Of a stretch of DNA of 32,752 nt, positions 22,707 to 30,936 are shown piece by piece. A model generated the notes under the pieces. The model was given only the letters and a program-made list of their open reading frames with translations. It did no database searches and was not told the DNA's origin. The stretch comes from JBDRLU01 sp043812795 (GTDB lineage Bacteria > Chloroflexota > Dehalococcoidia > Dehalococcoidales > UBA2162): positions 1-32,752 of the forward strand of contig JBDRLU010000008.1 in the NCBI GenBank assembly GCA_043812795.1. Direction: 5' to 3'. The stretch's first letter is position 1. Each line of letters begins with the position of its first letter. The position numbers were made by a program, and so were the translations under genes.

Positions 22707-22756
22707 GCCAGTTGTTACAACTGGCGCTTGACACATTTTCTAAGTTGTGATTTAAT
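22707..22756 (+). promoter_or_regulatory. Palindromic operator and promoter of the 162-residue gene
   Basis: GCCAGTTGTTACAACTGGC (22707-22725) is a perfect eight-base palindrome around TTA. Two bases later comes TTGACA (22728-22733), a 17-base spacer and TTTAAT (22751-22756). The palindrome adjoining a near-consensus promoter suggests a repressor or activator site; a hairpin ending the previous gene's RNA is the alternative. Confidence 0.55.
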
Positions 22757-22775
22757 AGGCGCAAAAGGTATAGTT

Positions 22776-23264
22776 ATGAAAGCGTTGAAAGAAGAATTAC
22801 TACAAAGGCTACAGGCTGCAAAGGACGAGCGTAATAGATTGATGCATCGTCTTGAGGCAGTTGAAGAGTTAGAAAAAGCCATTGACCTCATTATCCGAGA
22901 AGAAGATTTACGGACGAGGGAAACACAATTAACCCTAATCCAGGTAAAAAATGTCAACGGGCGAAAGGTTATTGGACGAACCAAGCTCAGCCAGTTTATT
23001 GTTAAAGCTTTAGCCGATGGGAAGCCGAAACCTATCGCTGAGCTTGCGGAGCTAGCCAAAGTTGAGGGCATAGATTTTCAGAACAAAGCACCAAAGCGTG
23101 TATTGCACTTTGCATTGATAGGACTGAGCCATAATAACTATGCCCGGATGGTGGAAAAGAGTGTATGGCAACTCACTGAGAAAGCAATTGCCATACAATC
23201 AACAAAAGAACCTAGTCAAGAATTAGCGGTTAACCGAGAAGCCCCTGCCGTGGCGGGTCGTTAA
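22776..23264 (+). CDS. Island protein of unknown function, 162 residues
   Basis: ATG 22776, behind AAAGGT; a longer frame to 22728 would start inside the promoter. Residues 1-48 form a charged coiled coil (LLQRLQAAKDERNRLMHRLE). Residues ~70-140 look like a winged helix-turn-helix (KLSQFIVKALADGKPKPIAE through APKRVLHFALIGL to VEKSVWQLT). The architecture suggests a DNA-binding protein that dimerises through its N-terminus, but no family is recognised. Its last codons (EAPAVAGR) form the left arm of the large hairpin element that ends at 23341. It is AT-rich relative to the chromosome. Confidence 0.65.
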   Translation: MKALKEELLQRLQAAKDERNRLMHRLEAVEELEKAIDLIIREEDLRTRETQLTLIQVKNVNGRKVIGRTKLSQFIVKALADGKPKPIAELAELAKVEGIDFQNKAPKRVLHFALIGLSHNNYARMVEKSVWQLTEKAIAIQSTKEPSQELAVNREAPAVAGR

Positions 23265-23341
23265 GACCTACGGATTCCTTAGGGTCTCTACGCAACCAGC
23301 GTAGAGAAAGTGGACTCCGTCGCCAGCTACGGCAGGGGCTT
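23239..23341 (+). other. Multi-stem hairpin element at the end of the 162-residue gene
   Basis: A perfect 13-pair outer stem (23239-23251 with 23329-23341, AAGCCCCTGCCGT) leads into a GGCG/CGCC stem (23252-23255 with 23321-23324). Inside are two hairpins: AGACCTA/TAGGGTCT with one bulge (23264-23287), and a CTACGC/GCGTAG core that can extend to eight pairs (23286-23306). The region after it is TTTACTATTTG, so it may work as a terminator, but the inner branches are more elaborate than a terminator needs. Confidence 0.6.
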
Positions 23342-23434
23342 TACTATTTGTAGTATACGCACACGAATTGTAAATTGTCAAGCAGATGCTTACCATTAAG
23401 CAATAATATAATCGCAAATTGACACTAAAGTATA

Positions 23435-23463
23435 TTGACAGATGCTTAGCGGTATGCTATATT
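23435..23463 (+). promoter_or_regulatory. Promoter of the transposase gene, with 13-mer
   Basis: TTGACA (23435-23440), a 17-base spacer and TATATT (23458-23463). The spacer holds ATGCTTAGCGGTA (23442-23454), shared with the promoter of the 89-residue gene. A partial copy (ATGCTTACCATTA) lies upstream at 23385. Confidence 0.6.
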
Positions 23464-23492
23464 ATAGTCAGTTTGAGAGAAGGGGAACTGAC

Positions 23493-24338
23493 ATGAATAA
23501 GCTGAATAGGGAACGTCAAATTCAAGTGGTGAAAGCTCTCGTAGAAGGTAACGGCATCAATGGTATTGTTCGCATGACAGGCGTTGCTAAAAACACTGTA
23601 CTCAAGTTGCTTGGCGACCTCGGTGATGCTTGCCTAAAATTCCAAGACGAGAATATGCGTGACCTTAAACTTAGCAAGATTCAATGCGATGAGATTTGGG
23701 AATTTTGTTACGCTAAAGAAAAGAACGTTCCAACTGAGCATAAAGGCGAATTTGGCTATGGCGATATTTGGACGTTTGTAGCCATAGACGCTGAAACAAA
23801 ACTTGTCCCTTGTTGGCTAGTAGGTTCTCGTGATGCCGGGCATGCTTTTGAATTTATTGACGATTTAAGACAGCGTTTGGTTAATAGAGTACAACTAACC
23901 ACAGATGCTCACAGGATGTATCTAGAAGCCGTAGAAGGGGCTTTTGGTGCTGATATAGACTACGCCCAACTGGTTAAGTTATATGGGCAAGAGCCAGAAC
24001 AAGAAAAGCGGTATAGTCCGGCACAATGTATTGGAGCGCACAAACGAGTTGTACAAGGTAGCCCCGATATGAAAGCGGTCTCTACAAGCTACGTGGAACG
24101 CCAGAATTTGACCATGCGAATGAATATGAAACGATATACTAGGCTAACTCTTGGCTTCTCTAAGAAGGTCGAGAATCACATGTATGCCGTAGCTCTTCAT
24201 TTTATGCATTACAACTTCGCTAGACCGCATAAGACGCTGGCTAATCCTTATCCTAGAACGCCAGCTATGGCCATCGGGCTAACTAACCATGTATGGACAA
24301 TAGAGGAGATAGTTTCGCTTCTGGATAAATCAAACTGA
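23493..24338 (+). mobile_element. IS1-like DDE transposase gene
   Basis: 281 residues from ATG 23493, behind AAGGGG; a longer frame would start inside the promoter. An N-terminal helix-turn-helix (~8-45, QVVKALVEGNGINGIVRMTG) precedes a DDE catalytic domain: D66 in CDEIWEF, D138 in TTDAHRMY and E202 in STSYVERQNL. The C-terminal KKVENHMYAVALHFMHYNFA completes the IS1-type pattern. The frame is intact, so it may be active or domesticated. I could not find convincing terminal inverted repeats or a target duplication; related genes are often found alone without IS ends. Low G+C compared with the neighbours supports acquisition. Confidence 0.85.
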
Positions 24339-24362
24339 ACCATTGCCCTCAATCCTATTCTA

Positions 24363-24391
24363 TTGACAAGCCCATTACCCTATGCTATTCT
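24363..24391 (+). promoter_or_regulatory. Promoter of the Rrf2 gene
   Basis: TTGACA (24363-24368), a 17-base spacer and TATTCT (24386-24391). The RNA starts about 30 bases before ATG 24428. Confidence 0.6.
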
Positions 24392-24427
24392 GAACTTTAT
24401 TAATCAATTTAGTCAACAATAGCGCTA

Positions 24428-24871
24428 ATGAAACTTTCGACTAGGGTGCGGTATGGAACGCGGGCATTAGTTGACCTGGCCATTCATCAGGGAAAGGGGC
24501 CGGCTCTGCTAAAAGATATTGCGGCGAGGGAACAAATTTCATTGCCCTATTTGCGACACCTGGTGACTCCGCTGGTAACCAATGGTATCGTACGTAGCAC
24601 ACGTGGCCCCAGGGGCGGAGTGACGCTGACCAGACCTCCTGAAGAGGTGAAAATGAGTGATGTTATTCAGTTACTTGACGGGTCTATTTGCCCGGCCGAG
24701 TGCAGTGAGAACCCGGAGGCCTGTAGCCGTTCCAGTGCCTGTGCCACCCGTGATTTATGGGAGATGGTGAATAAGGCAATAACCGGCGTGTTGGAAACGA
24801 CCACTCTGAACGACCTGGTTGAATGGCAAAAAAGTAAAGAGCGGTTCAGGGAGCCGATGTACTATATCTAG
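24428..24871 (+). CDS. Rrf2-family transcriptional regulator
   Basis: 147 residues. The N-terminal winged helix (MKLSTRVRYGTRALVDLAIH; IAAREQISLPYLRHLV; GPRGGVTLTRP) is classic Rrf2. Cys residues C88, C92, C99 and C105 include a C-x6-C-x5-C set close to the C-x5-C-x5-C that holds the [2Fe-2S] cluster in IscR. It may therefore sense Fe-S or redox status. It stands directly upstream of cysteine synthase and a transsulfuration-type enzyme, like CymR of Firmicutes, which represses cysteine genes. Control of the following cluster is inference. The ATG has no clear ribosome-binding site. Confidence 0.93.
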   Translation: MKLSTRVRYGTRALVDLAIHQGKGPALLKDIAAREQISLPYLRHLVTPLVTNGIVRSTRGPRGGVTLTRPPEEVKMSDVIQLLDGSICPAECSENPEACSRSSACATRDLWEMVNKAITGVLETTTLNDLVEWQKSKERFREPMYYI

Positions 24872-25046
24872 CTTCCTTGTCTAATTAGAGGAAGAAATGA
24901 CAGACTCGCATCAGACCGGGCGGAAGAGATATAGCTAGGGCTACTGTTTGAGGCGAAGTGTTTTTATAATTTATTGGATATCAGTCGGTTCCCCTCTTCG
25001 GTTTCCCGGTTTCTCAGAAAAAGTATAGGAGGTTAAGAGAACCAGA

Positions 25047-26039
25047 ATGGCGCAGAAGATGGACAAGATAGAGAAAGTAAAATTTAAAGGTGTCGAAATA
25101 CCGAAGTTGACCAGGGGTATTGCCCGAAATTCCACTGAGTTAATCGGCAACACCCCTTTGGTAAGATTAAATCGGATTACCCAGGGGATTGATGCTGAGG
25201 TAGTTGCCAAACTCGAGTCGTTCAATCCCGTTCACAGTGTCAAAGACCGGATTGGGGTCGCGATGATTGCAGACGCTGAAGAGAGAGGGTTAATCAATAA
25301 AAACACCGTAATTATCGAGCCGACCAGCGGTAATACCGGTATCGCTCTGGCCTTTGTCTGTGCCACCCGCGGCTACCGGCTCATTCTGACGATGCCGGAA
25401 ACGATGTCGGTCGAGCGACGGCAACTCCTTTCTATCTTTGGTGCCGAGCTGGTGCTAACGCCGGGGTCGGAAGGGATGAAGGGGGCGATACGGAAAGCTG
25501 AAGAACTGGCGGCGGAAAACCCAGGTTCTTTTATCCCTCAACAGTTTAAAAACCCGGCTAATCCAGAGATACATCGCGTGACTACCGCCGAGGAAATCTG
25601 GCGGGATACGGAGGGTAAAGTTGATATTCTAATCGCCGGTGTGGGCACTGGCGGTACGATAACGGGAGTGGCTGGTGTTATCAAGGCAAGAAAACCCGGC
25701 TTTAAAGCGATAGCGGTTGAGCCAGCCAGTTCCCCGGTGCTTTCGGGAGGAAAACCGGGCGGCCACAAGATTCAGGGCATTGGTGCTGGTTTTGTCCCTG
25801 ACGTTCTCAGTACGGATTTGATTGATGAAATTATTCAGGTGGCGGATGAAGATGCCGGTACAATGGCGCGAAGATTGGCCAAGGAAGAAGGCATTCTGGC
25901 GGGCATATCTTCGGGAGCGGCTACCTGGGCCGCCCTGGAAGTGGCGAAGAGAGCCGAGAATAAGGGCAAGCTCATCGTCGTCGTTTTGCCGGATACCGGT
26001 GAACGCTACCTTTCTACCTGGCTTTTTCAAAATGCCTAG
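25047..26039 (+). CDS. cysK: Cysteine synthase (O-acetylserine sulfhydrylase)
   Basis: 330 residues. Makes cysteine from O-acetylserine (or a similar activated serine) and sulfide, using PLP. The N-terminal ~28 residues (MAQKMDKIEKVKFKGVEIPK and following) extend beyond the usual start. The conserved TELIGNTPLVRLNR follows, K66 in HSVKDRIG binds PLP, TSGNTG (93-98) is the substrate loop and GVGTGGT the phosphate cup. AGGAGG is present, but 14 bases from the ATG, which is long. A TATAAT at 24965-24970 may be its -10. The Rrf2 gene lies 175 bases upstream. Confidence 0.95.
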   Translation: MAQKMDKIEKVKFKGVEIPKLTRGIARNSTELIGNTPLVRLNRITQGIDAEVVAKLESFNPVHSVKDRIGVAMIADAEERGLINKNTVIIEPTSGNTGIALAFVCATRGYRLILTMPETMSVERRQLLSIFGAELVLTPGSEGMKGAIRKAEELAAENPGSFIPQQFKNPANPEIHRVTTAEEIWRDTEGKVDILIAGVGTGGTITGVAGVIKARKPGFKAIAVEPASSPVLSGGKPGGHKIQGIGAGFVPDVLSTDLIDEIIQVADEDAGTMARRLAKEEGILAGISSGAATWAALEVAKRAENKGKLIVVVLPDTGERYLSTWLFQNA

Positions 26040-26099
26040 CGGGAAATCACTAGCTCCAGGGTTTTGTATTTGCCCTGAAAATGATTGAGGAGAAGGAAG

Positions 26100-27236
26100 A
26101 TGAAGTTTGAGACAATAGCCATTCATGCCGGCCAGCGGCCTGATGCTGCTTATGGGGCGGTCTCTGTTCCAATCTATCAGACCTCGACTTTTGCCTTCGA
26201 GGAGATAGGGAAGACCAGGGGCTTCGACTATTCTCGCACGTGTAACCCGACGCGGAAAGTCCTGGAAGATACCATTGCTCAGCTCGAAGGAGGTAAAGCC
26301 GGCTTTGCTTTTGCTACCGGTATGGCCGCCGAAGCGACGGTGATGCACTTGCTTCAGGCGGGCGACCACGTTATCTCCGGTGACGACGTTTACGGCGGGA
26401 CTTACCGTCTTTTTGACAGGGTGATGTCCGGGCTGGGTATCGAATTTACTTTCGTCCGTCTCAACGACCGTAAGAAAATCGAGGCAGCCATCAGGCCGAA
26501 TACGAAAATGCTCTGGCTCGAAACTCCCTCCAATCCGCTGCTGAATATCGTCGACCTCGAGATGGTGGCAGATATTGCCCGGAAACATAACCTGTTGACA
26601 GCCATCGATAATACTTTCGCTACGCCTTATTTACTGCGGCCGATTGAGTATGGTATTGATTTGGTCGTCCACTCCACCACCAAGTACCTTAACGGCCATT
26701 GTGACGTTGTCGGCGGGGCTGTGGTTACGACGACCGATGAGCTGAGTGAGAAAGTGCAATTTTTATTGAATGCCATGGGGACCTGTGCTTCTCCCTTTGA
26801 CTGCTGGCTGGTAATACGTGGTATCGAGACCCTTCCGGTGAGGATGAGGCAACATGTGGCCAATGCGGCGGCTGTAGCCCATTACCTGACCGGGAACCCG
26901 GCAGTGAAGAAAGTATATTACCCCGGGCTTGAGTCTCATCCCGGGCATGACATTGCCCGCCGGCAGATGAAAGGCTTTGGCGGGATGGTCTCTATTGAAA
27001 TTAATGGCGGCGTTGAAGCCGTCATGCATTTTGTGAAGCGGCTCCAGATTTTCACTCTGGCTGAATCCCTGGGCGGTGCCGCTTCTCTCGTGGAACATCC
27101 GGCGACAATGAGCCATGCCTCGATGCCCAAAGAGCACCGGGAAAGAATAGGCGTCACTGATGAACTGGTCCGGCTATCGATTGGCCTGGAAAACAGCGAT
27201 GATTTAATCGAAGACTTAGCGCAGGCACTGAAATGA
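26100..27236 (+). CDS. Cystathionine gamma-synthase/lyase family enzyme
   Basis: 378 residues from ATG 26100, behind GAGGAGAAGG; a TTG at 26085 is less likely. PLP is bound by K195 in VHSTTKYLNGHCDVVGG. The substrate-side motifs YSRTCNPTRKVLED, SGDDVYGGTYRLFD and ETPSNPLL are intact. Family members perform transsulfuration between cysteine and homocysteine in either direction, and sequence reading alone does not separate gamma-synthase from gamma-lyase. The arrangement Rrf2-cysK-this gene resembles the mccA-mccB/CymR reverse transsulfuration setting of Firmicutes. It overlaps the next gene by four bases. Confidence 0.93.
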   Translation: MKFETIAIHAGQRPDAAYGAVSVPIYQTSTFAFEEIGKTRGFDYSRTCNPTRKVLEDTIAQLEGGKAGFAFATGMAAEATVMHLLQAGDHVISGDDVYGGTYRLFDRVMSGLGIEFTFVRLNDRKKIEAAIRPNTKMLWLETPSNPLLNIVDLEMVADIARKHNLLTAIDNTFATPYLLRPIEYGIDLVVHSTTKYLNGHCDVVGGAVVTTTDELSEKVQFLLNAMGTCASPFDCWLVIRGIETLPVRMRQHVANAAAVAHYLTGNPAVKKVYYPGLESHPGHDIARRQMKGFGGMVSIEINGGVEAVMHFVKRLQIFTLAESLGGAASLVEHPATMSHASMPKEHRERIGVTDELVRLSIGLENSDDLIEDLAQALK

Positions 27237-28423
27237 AACTGTATCAATTTGTTATCAAAGATGTATTGCGCCGGAAAAAGCGCGTTTTGTATGCCACTCT
27301 TGGCATCGTCGTGGCGACGATGACAGTGATCGGTATCCTGACCGTTGTCCTTGCCGGCCAGGCCCGAATTTATAACCAGTTGGAGAAGTACGGGGCTAAT
27401 TTATCCATAACACCCGCTATCAATAATGTGGATATGAAGCTGGGAAATCTGAATCTTGGTACCCTGGCCGTGGGGGAAAACTATATTCCTGAGGGTCGAC
27501 TGGCTGAAATTCAGCAGATTGCCGATAGCGAAATAAGGGCATCGCTGGGGATTAAAGACGCCGGCAATATTGCCACACTGGCACCCAAGTTATACGTTAA
27601 TACCAGTGTTAAACAGATGCCAGTGATGGTGGTTGGTATTGAACCCCATAAAGAGTTGGCAATTAAGACATGGTGGGAAGTCCAGGATGGCGAGTACCTC
27701 GAACAGCCGCAGCAGGCTGTTATCGGAGCACGGGCCGCTGAGGTATTAAAGCTTGGTAGTGGCGACACGATTACTTTGAATGACCGGCCGGTGATTATTT
27801 CCGGCATACTTGAAGAGACCGGTTCGAACGATGACTATCAGGTGTTTGTCCCGATGGCTACTTTACAGCAGGCCTTCAATAAAGAAGGGCTGATTTCTTC
27901 CGTGGACGTCCGCGCTCTCTGCAATGCCTGCCCTGTGGAAATAATAGCCAATGCCATCAATCGCGAGATTCCGGGAGTGCGGGCGGTGGCGGTGAAGCAG
28001 GTGGCTGAAACCGAAATGGGCATGGTGGAAAGATTGAATAAGATTATGGTGGCTTTGGCTGGCGTCACTCTGGCGGTGGGCTTGTTTGGCGTGGTGAATA
28101 CGATGATGACTTCCGTTCATGAAAGGATTAAGGATATCGGGATAATGAGGGCGGTCGGAGCCTCACGCCCACAAATAATAAAGGTCTTTATTTATGAGGC
28201 GGTTATCATTGGCCTTCTTGGTGGTATCCTCGGTTATATTGGCGGCACTCTGTTAGCTTACGGATTGGCCCCGTTAATTTTTGAAGGTACCGCGGCCACC
28301 TGGGTGCCCCAGTATTTACCGCTGGCGCTGGGTCTAGCGACACTCGTCTCGACTATCGCCACGGTCTATCCAGCGTTCAGTGCCACCAGAATAAAGGTAG
28401 CTGATTCCTTCCGGGCTTTGTGA
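27233..28423 (+). CDS. MacB/FtsX-type ABC transporter permease
   Basis: 396 residues. There is one N-terminal membrane segment (~17-41, VLYATLGIVVATMTVIGILT), an external MacB-like domain (~45-265) and three C-terminal membrane segments typical of FtsX-fold permeases (~272-295, ~320-345, ~362-385), with the DIGIMRAVGASRPQI coupling segment. The external domain has a CNAC pair (~225). ATG overlaps the stop of the previous gene. With the next two genes it forms a permease-ATPase-lipoprotein unit; such units move envelope substrates or transmit mechanical force instead of importing solutes. Confidence 0.93.
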   Translation: MKLYQFVIKDVLRRKKRVLYATLGIVVATMTVIGILTVVLAGQARIYNQLEKYGANLSITPAINNVDMKLGNLNLGTLAVGENYIPEGRLAEIQQIADSEIRASLGIKDAGNIATLAPKLYVNTSVKQMPVMVVGIEPHKELAIKTWWEVQDGEYLEQPQQAVIGARAAEVLKLGSGDTITLNDRPVIISGILEETGSNDDYQVFVPMATLQQAFNKEGLISSVDVRALCNACPVEIIANAINREIPGVRAVAVKQVAETEMGMVERLNKIMVALAGVTLAVGLFGVVNTMMTSVHERIKDIGIMRAVGASRPQIIKVFIYEAVIIGLLGGILGYIGGTLLAYGLAPLIFEGTAATWVPQYLPLALGLATLVSTIATVYPAFSATRIKVADSFRAL

Positions 28424-28433
28424 GGTACACAGA

Positions 28434-29099
28434 TTGCTAGATGCGAAGAATGTCTCCAAAATTTACGGTGAGGGTACGGCTCAAGTAGTCGCCTTGAATA
28501 ATGTCTGCCTTCAGGTAAATCCGGGTGACTTTATGGCTATTATGGGACCTTCGGGCAGCGGGAAGTCCACGCTTCTACATATCATTGGCGGCCTGGAGCG
28601 TCTCTCCAGTGGCCATGTCACTCTGGAGGGGCAACGAATCGATAATCTGGATGAGAATGCCCTGGTTGATATAAGAAGAACGAAAATTGCTTATGTTTTC
28701 CAGCAATATCACCTGTTGCCTTCGCTGACGGCTCTGGAAAATGTCCTGATGCCATTGGCTTTTCGGGGGAAAGACGGTAAGGATAAAGCTCTGGATATGT
28801 TGCGCCGGGTTGGTCTGGAAAAGAGGGTCGGGCACAAGCCCAGTCAACTGAGTGGGGGCGAACAACAGAGGGTAGCTATTGCCCGGGCTCTGGTGAATAA
28901 CCCTTCACTGGTCCTGGCGGATGAGCCAACCGGAAACGTAGACCAGAAGACGGGAAAAGAAATTCTCGATATTTTCGACCAGTTGAATAAAGATGGTTGC
29001 AGTATCATCATGGTGACCCATGACTTAGGCGTGGCCAAACACGCGCGGGAGATTGTAGTCCTGCGTGATGGGGTAGTTGTGGAAAGGATTAAGCAGTAA
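28434..29099 (+). CDS. MacB/LolD-type ABC ATPase
   Basis: 221 residues from TTG 28434, a short distance after the permease. Walker A GPSGSGKST (38-46), Q-loop FQQYHLLPSL, signature LSGGEQQRVAIARAL, Walker B LVLADEPTGNVD and the switch MVTHD are intact. GNVDQKTGKEILDIF is typical of the LolD/MacB/FtsE group. It drives the FtsX-type permease encoded upstream. Confidence 0.95.
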   Translation: MLDAKNVSKIYGEGTAQVVALNNVCLQVNPGDFMAIMGPSGSGKSTLLHIIGGLERLSSGHVTLEGQRIDNLDENALVDIRRTKIAYVFQQYHLLPSLTALENVLMPLAFRGKDGKDKALDMLRRVGLEKRVGHKPSQLSGGEQQRVAIARALVNNPSLVLADEPTGNVDQKTGKEILDIFDQLNKDGCSIIMVTHDLGVAKHAREIVVLRDGVVVERIKQ

Positions 29100-29125
29100 A
29101 AAAATAAGTGCAGGAGTTGGAATAT

Positions 29126-29602
29126 ATGCCAAAGAGAATATTAAGCGGGATAGTATTATTGCTGGCACTGGGTTTGATTACTCTTGTTGCCTGCAGCGGT
29201 GGGACGAGCGCACCGCAGAAGGCCGGATGGGTTGAATCGAAGATAAACGGGGATACGGTTTCGATTCCAGCCAGTAAAGTCCAAAATTCGAAAATTGTTG
29301 ATTTTGGCGTGAGCACGTCAGCCGGCGATATGACGTTTATGGCTTACTGGCTCGGCGGGAAAACGTATGTTCGCGCCAGCATTTGTCCGCCGTGCCGTTC
29401 ACGCAGTTTTGCTCTGAAAGGAGATAAGCTGGTCTGCGATGCCTGCGGTACGGTGTTTTCGGCGACCACGGGAAAAGGTATCAGCGGAGCGTGCGTAGCA
29501 TATCCGAAAGCTGAGGTCGCTTATGGAGTGAATGGTGGCGATATCGTGATGAAAGCCGATGCTCTTACGACCGCTTATGCGGATACTCTCAACCCGGGCT
29601 AG
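29126..29602 (+). CDS. DUF2318-like Cys-rich lipoprotein
   Basis: 158 residues from ATG 29126, behind AGGAG. A lipoprotein signal (ILSGIVLLLALGLITLVAC) has its lipobox Cys at C23. The mature domain carries ICPPCRSRSFALKGDKLVCD, giving CxxC-x13-CxxC (C87/C90, C104/C107), and a further C123 in SGACVAYP. This is the DUF2318 pattern, a domain proposed to bind Fe-S or other metal. In Campylobacter-type P19/Ftr1 iron systems, DUF2318 proteins are encoded together with FtsX-type permeases and one ATPase, just as here, but no Ftr1 or P19 gene is present in the window. The lipoprotein would sit outside the cytoplasmic membrane. Confidence 0.85.
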   Translation: MPKRILSGIVLLLALGLITLVACSGGTSAPQKAGWVESKINGDTVSIPASKVQNSKIVDFGVSTSAGDMTFMAYWLGGKTYVRASICPPCRSRSFALKGDKLVCDACGTVFSATTGKGISGACVAYPKAEVAYGVNGGDIVMKADALTTAYADTLNPG

Positions 29603-29657
29603 TCTTGGCTGGTAGGCTGCCACTGTGCTGGCTTGTGGGTTGAAGGAGGTAAATAAA

Positions 29658-30881
29658 TTGTCTTACGCTCGAGCGTTACGTTGTCGAAAATGCGGCCAGG
29701 AATACCCGCTGGGACCTATGCGGGCCTGTGATGTTTGTTTCAGTCCCCTGGAAGTAAGCTATGATTATAAAGCAATAATAGGGAAGCTGACCCGTGAGGA
29801 AATCGGCCGTCGTCCGGCCAGCATGTGGCGCTATAAAGAACTGCTCCCTGCCGAGGGCGATATCGTGGATATCGGTACCGGGTTTACGCCGCTGGTCAAG
29901 GCGGAAAGACTGGGGCGTGAGTTTGGCCTCGACAGGCTTTATATCAAGAACGACTGTCTTACCCCTACTTATTCTTTCAAGGACAGGCCGGTCTCGGTGG
30001 CAGTGACCAAGGCCAGGGAGTTTGGCTTTGATACGGTTGCCTGTGCTTCCACCGGTAATCTGGCGGCGAGTGTGGCGGCCCATGCCGCCAAGGCCAGGAT
30101 GAAAGCCTATGTGTTTGTCCCGTCTAATGTGGAGGCGGGGAAATTGATTGGGGCGGCTATCTATAATCAGGTGCTGGTCAAGGTCGAAGGCAGCTATGAT
30201 GATGTCAACCGCCTCTGCGCTCAACTGGTACAGAGGTACAATTGGGGGTTTATCAATGTTAACCTCCGGCCGTATTATGCCGAAGGCAGCAAGACCCTCG
30301 GCTATGAGATAGCCGAGCAGCTCGGCTGGCGTGCCCCCGATGCCGTGATTGCTCCGGCGGCTTCCGGTCTGATGTTTACCCGGATTTGGAAAGGCTTTGA
30401 TGAACTATCGATACTGGGCCTGATTGAGCCGGTGAATACCCACATGTTTCTCGCCCAGGCGGCCGGTTCGTCACCGATTGTGAATGCCTTTCAGGCCGGC
30501 ACGTTACACGTAAATCCGGTAGTCCCGAACACGATTGTGAAGTCAATAGCCATCGGCAACCCGGCCGATGGTAACTACGCCCTGATGATTGGACGGCAGT
30601 CCGGTGGGGGAGCTTGCTCGGTTACCGATGAAGAGGCCATTAACGGAGTGAAGCTGTTGGCTGAAACCGAAGGTATCTTCGCCGAGGCTGCCGGTGGGGT
30701 CGTTATCGGCGTGCTGAAGAAACTGGCGGCTGCCGGCACTATCAAAAAAGACGAGCTGACCGTGGCCTGCATTACCGGTGCTGGTCCACGTACTCAGGAA
30801 ATTCTGATTGACATTGTTAAGCCAATCACCGTCAAACCTACAGTGGAGTCAGTCGAGGCCTTACTTGGTGCCGCCGTATAG
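29658..30881 (+). CDS. thrC: Threonine synthase
   Basis: 407 residues. Converts O-phosphohomoserine to threonine with PLP. TTG 29658 is chosen because AAGGAGG lies eight bases upstream; a longer frame to 29625 has no such site. The N-terminal zinc ribbon (C9/C12 and C24/C27) is characteristic of one threonine synthase class. PLP Lys is K108 in TYSFKDRPVSVA, followed by ACASTGNLAASVAAHA and the phosphate cup region APAASGLMFT. It follows the DUF2318 gene by 55 bases and may belong to the same long operon. Confidence 0.95.
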   Translation: MSYARALRCRKCGQEYPLGPMRACDVCFSPLEVSYDYKAIIGKLTREEIGRRPASMWRYKELLPAEGDIVDIGTGFTPLVKAERLGREFGLDRLYIKNDCLTPTYSFKDRPVSVAVTKAREFGFDTVACASTGNLAASVAAHAAKARMKAYVFVPSNVEAGKLIGAAIYNQVLVKVEGSYDDVNRLCAQLVQRYNWGFINVNLRPYYAEGSKTLGYEIAEQLGWRAPDAVIAPAASGLMFTRIWKGFDELSILGLIEPVNTHMFLAQAAGSSPIVNAFQAGTLHVNPVVPNTIVKSIAIGNPADGNYALMIGRQSGGGACSVTDEEAINGVKLLAETEGIFAEAAGGVVIGVLKKLAAAGTIKKDELTVACITGAGPRTQEILIDIVKPITVKPTVESVEALLGAAV

Positions 30882-30936
30882 GGTATATTTTGGCTGTGCT
30901 ATACTGTGCTTATCGGTAAGGTAAGAGGAGAGCAAG

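Noticed and set aside
23239..23341. Integron attC site
   Set aside because: No GTTRRRY/RYYYAAC core sites at the stem ends and no integron integrase.
23468..24337. TCAGTTTGA / TCAAACTGA as terminal inverted repeats of the transposase gene
   Set aside because: Only nine bases, the left copy lies after the promoter and the right copy is inside the stop codon region; probably chance.
24872..24895. CTTCCT/AGGAAG hairpin after the Rrf2 gene as a terminator
   Set aside because: Six-pair stem with no T tract; too weak to call.
25629..26588. Minus-strand open frame (319 codons) across cysK and the transsulfuration gene
   Set aside because: Antisense to two clear enzymes, no motifs, no ribosome-binding site.
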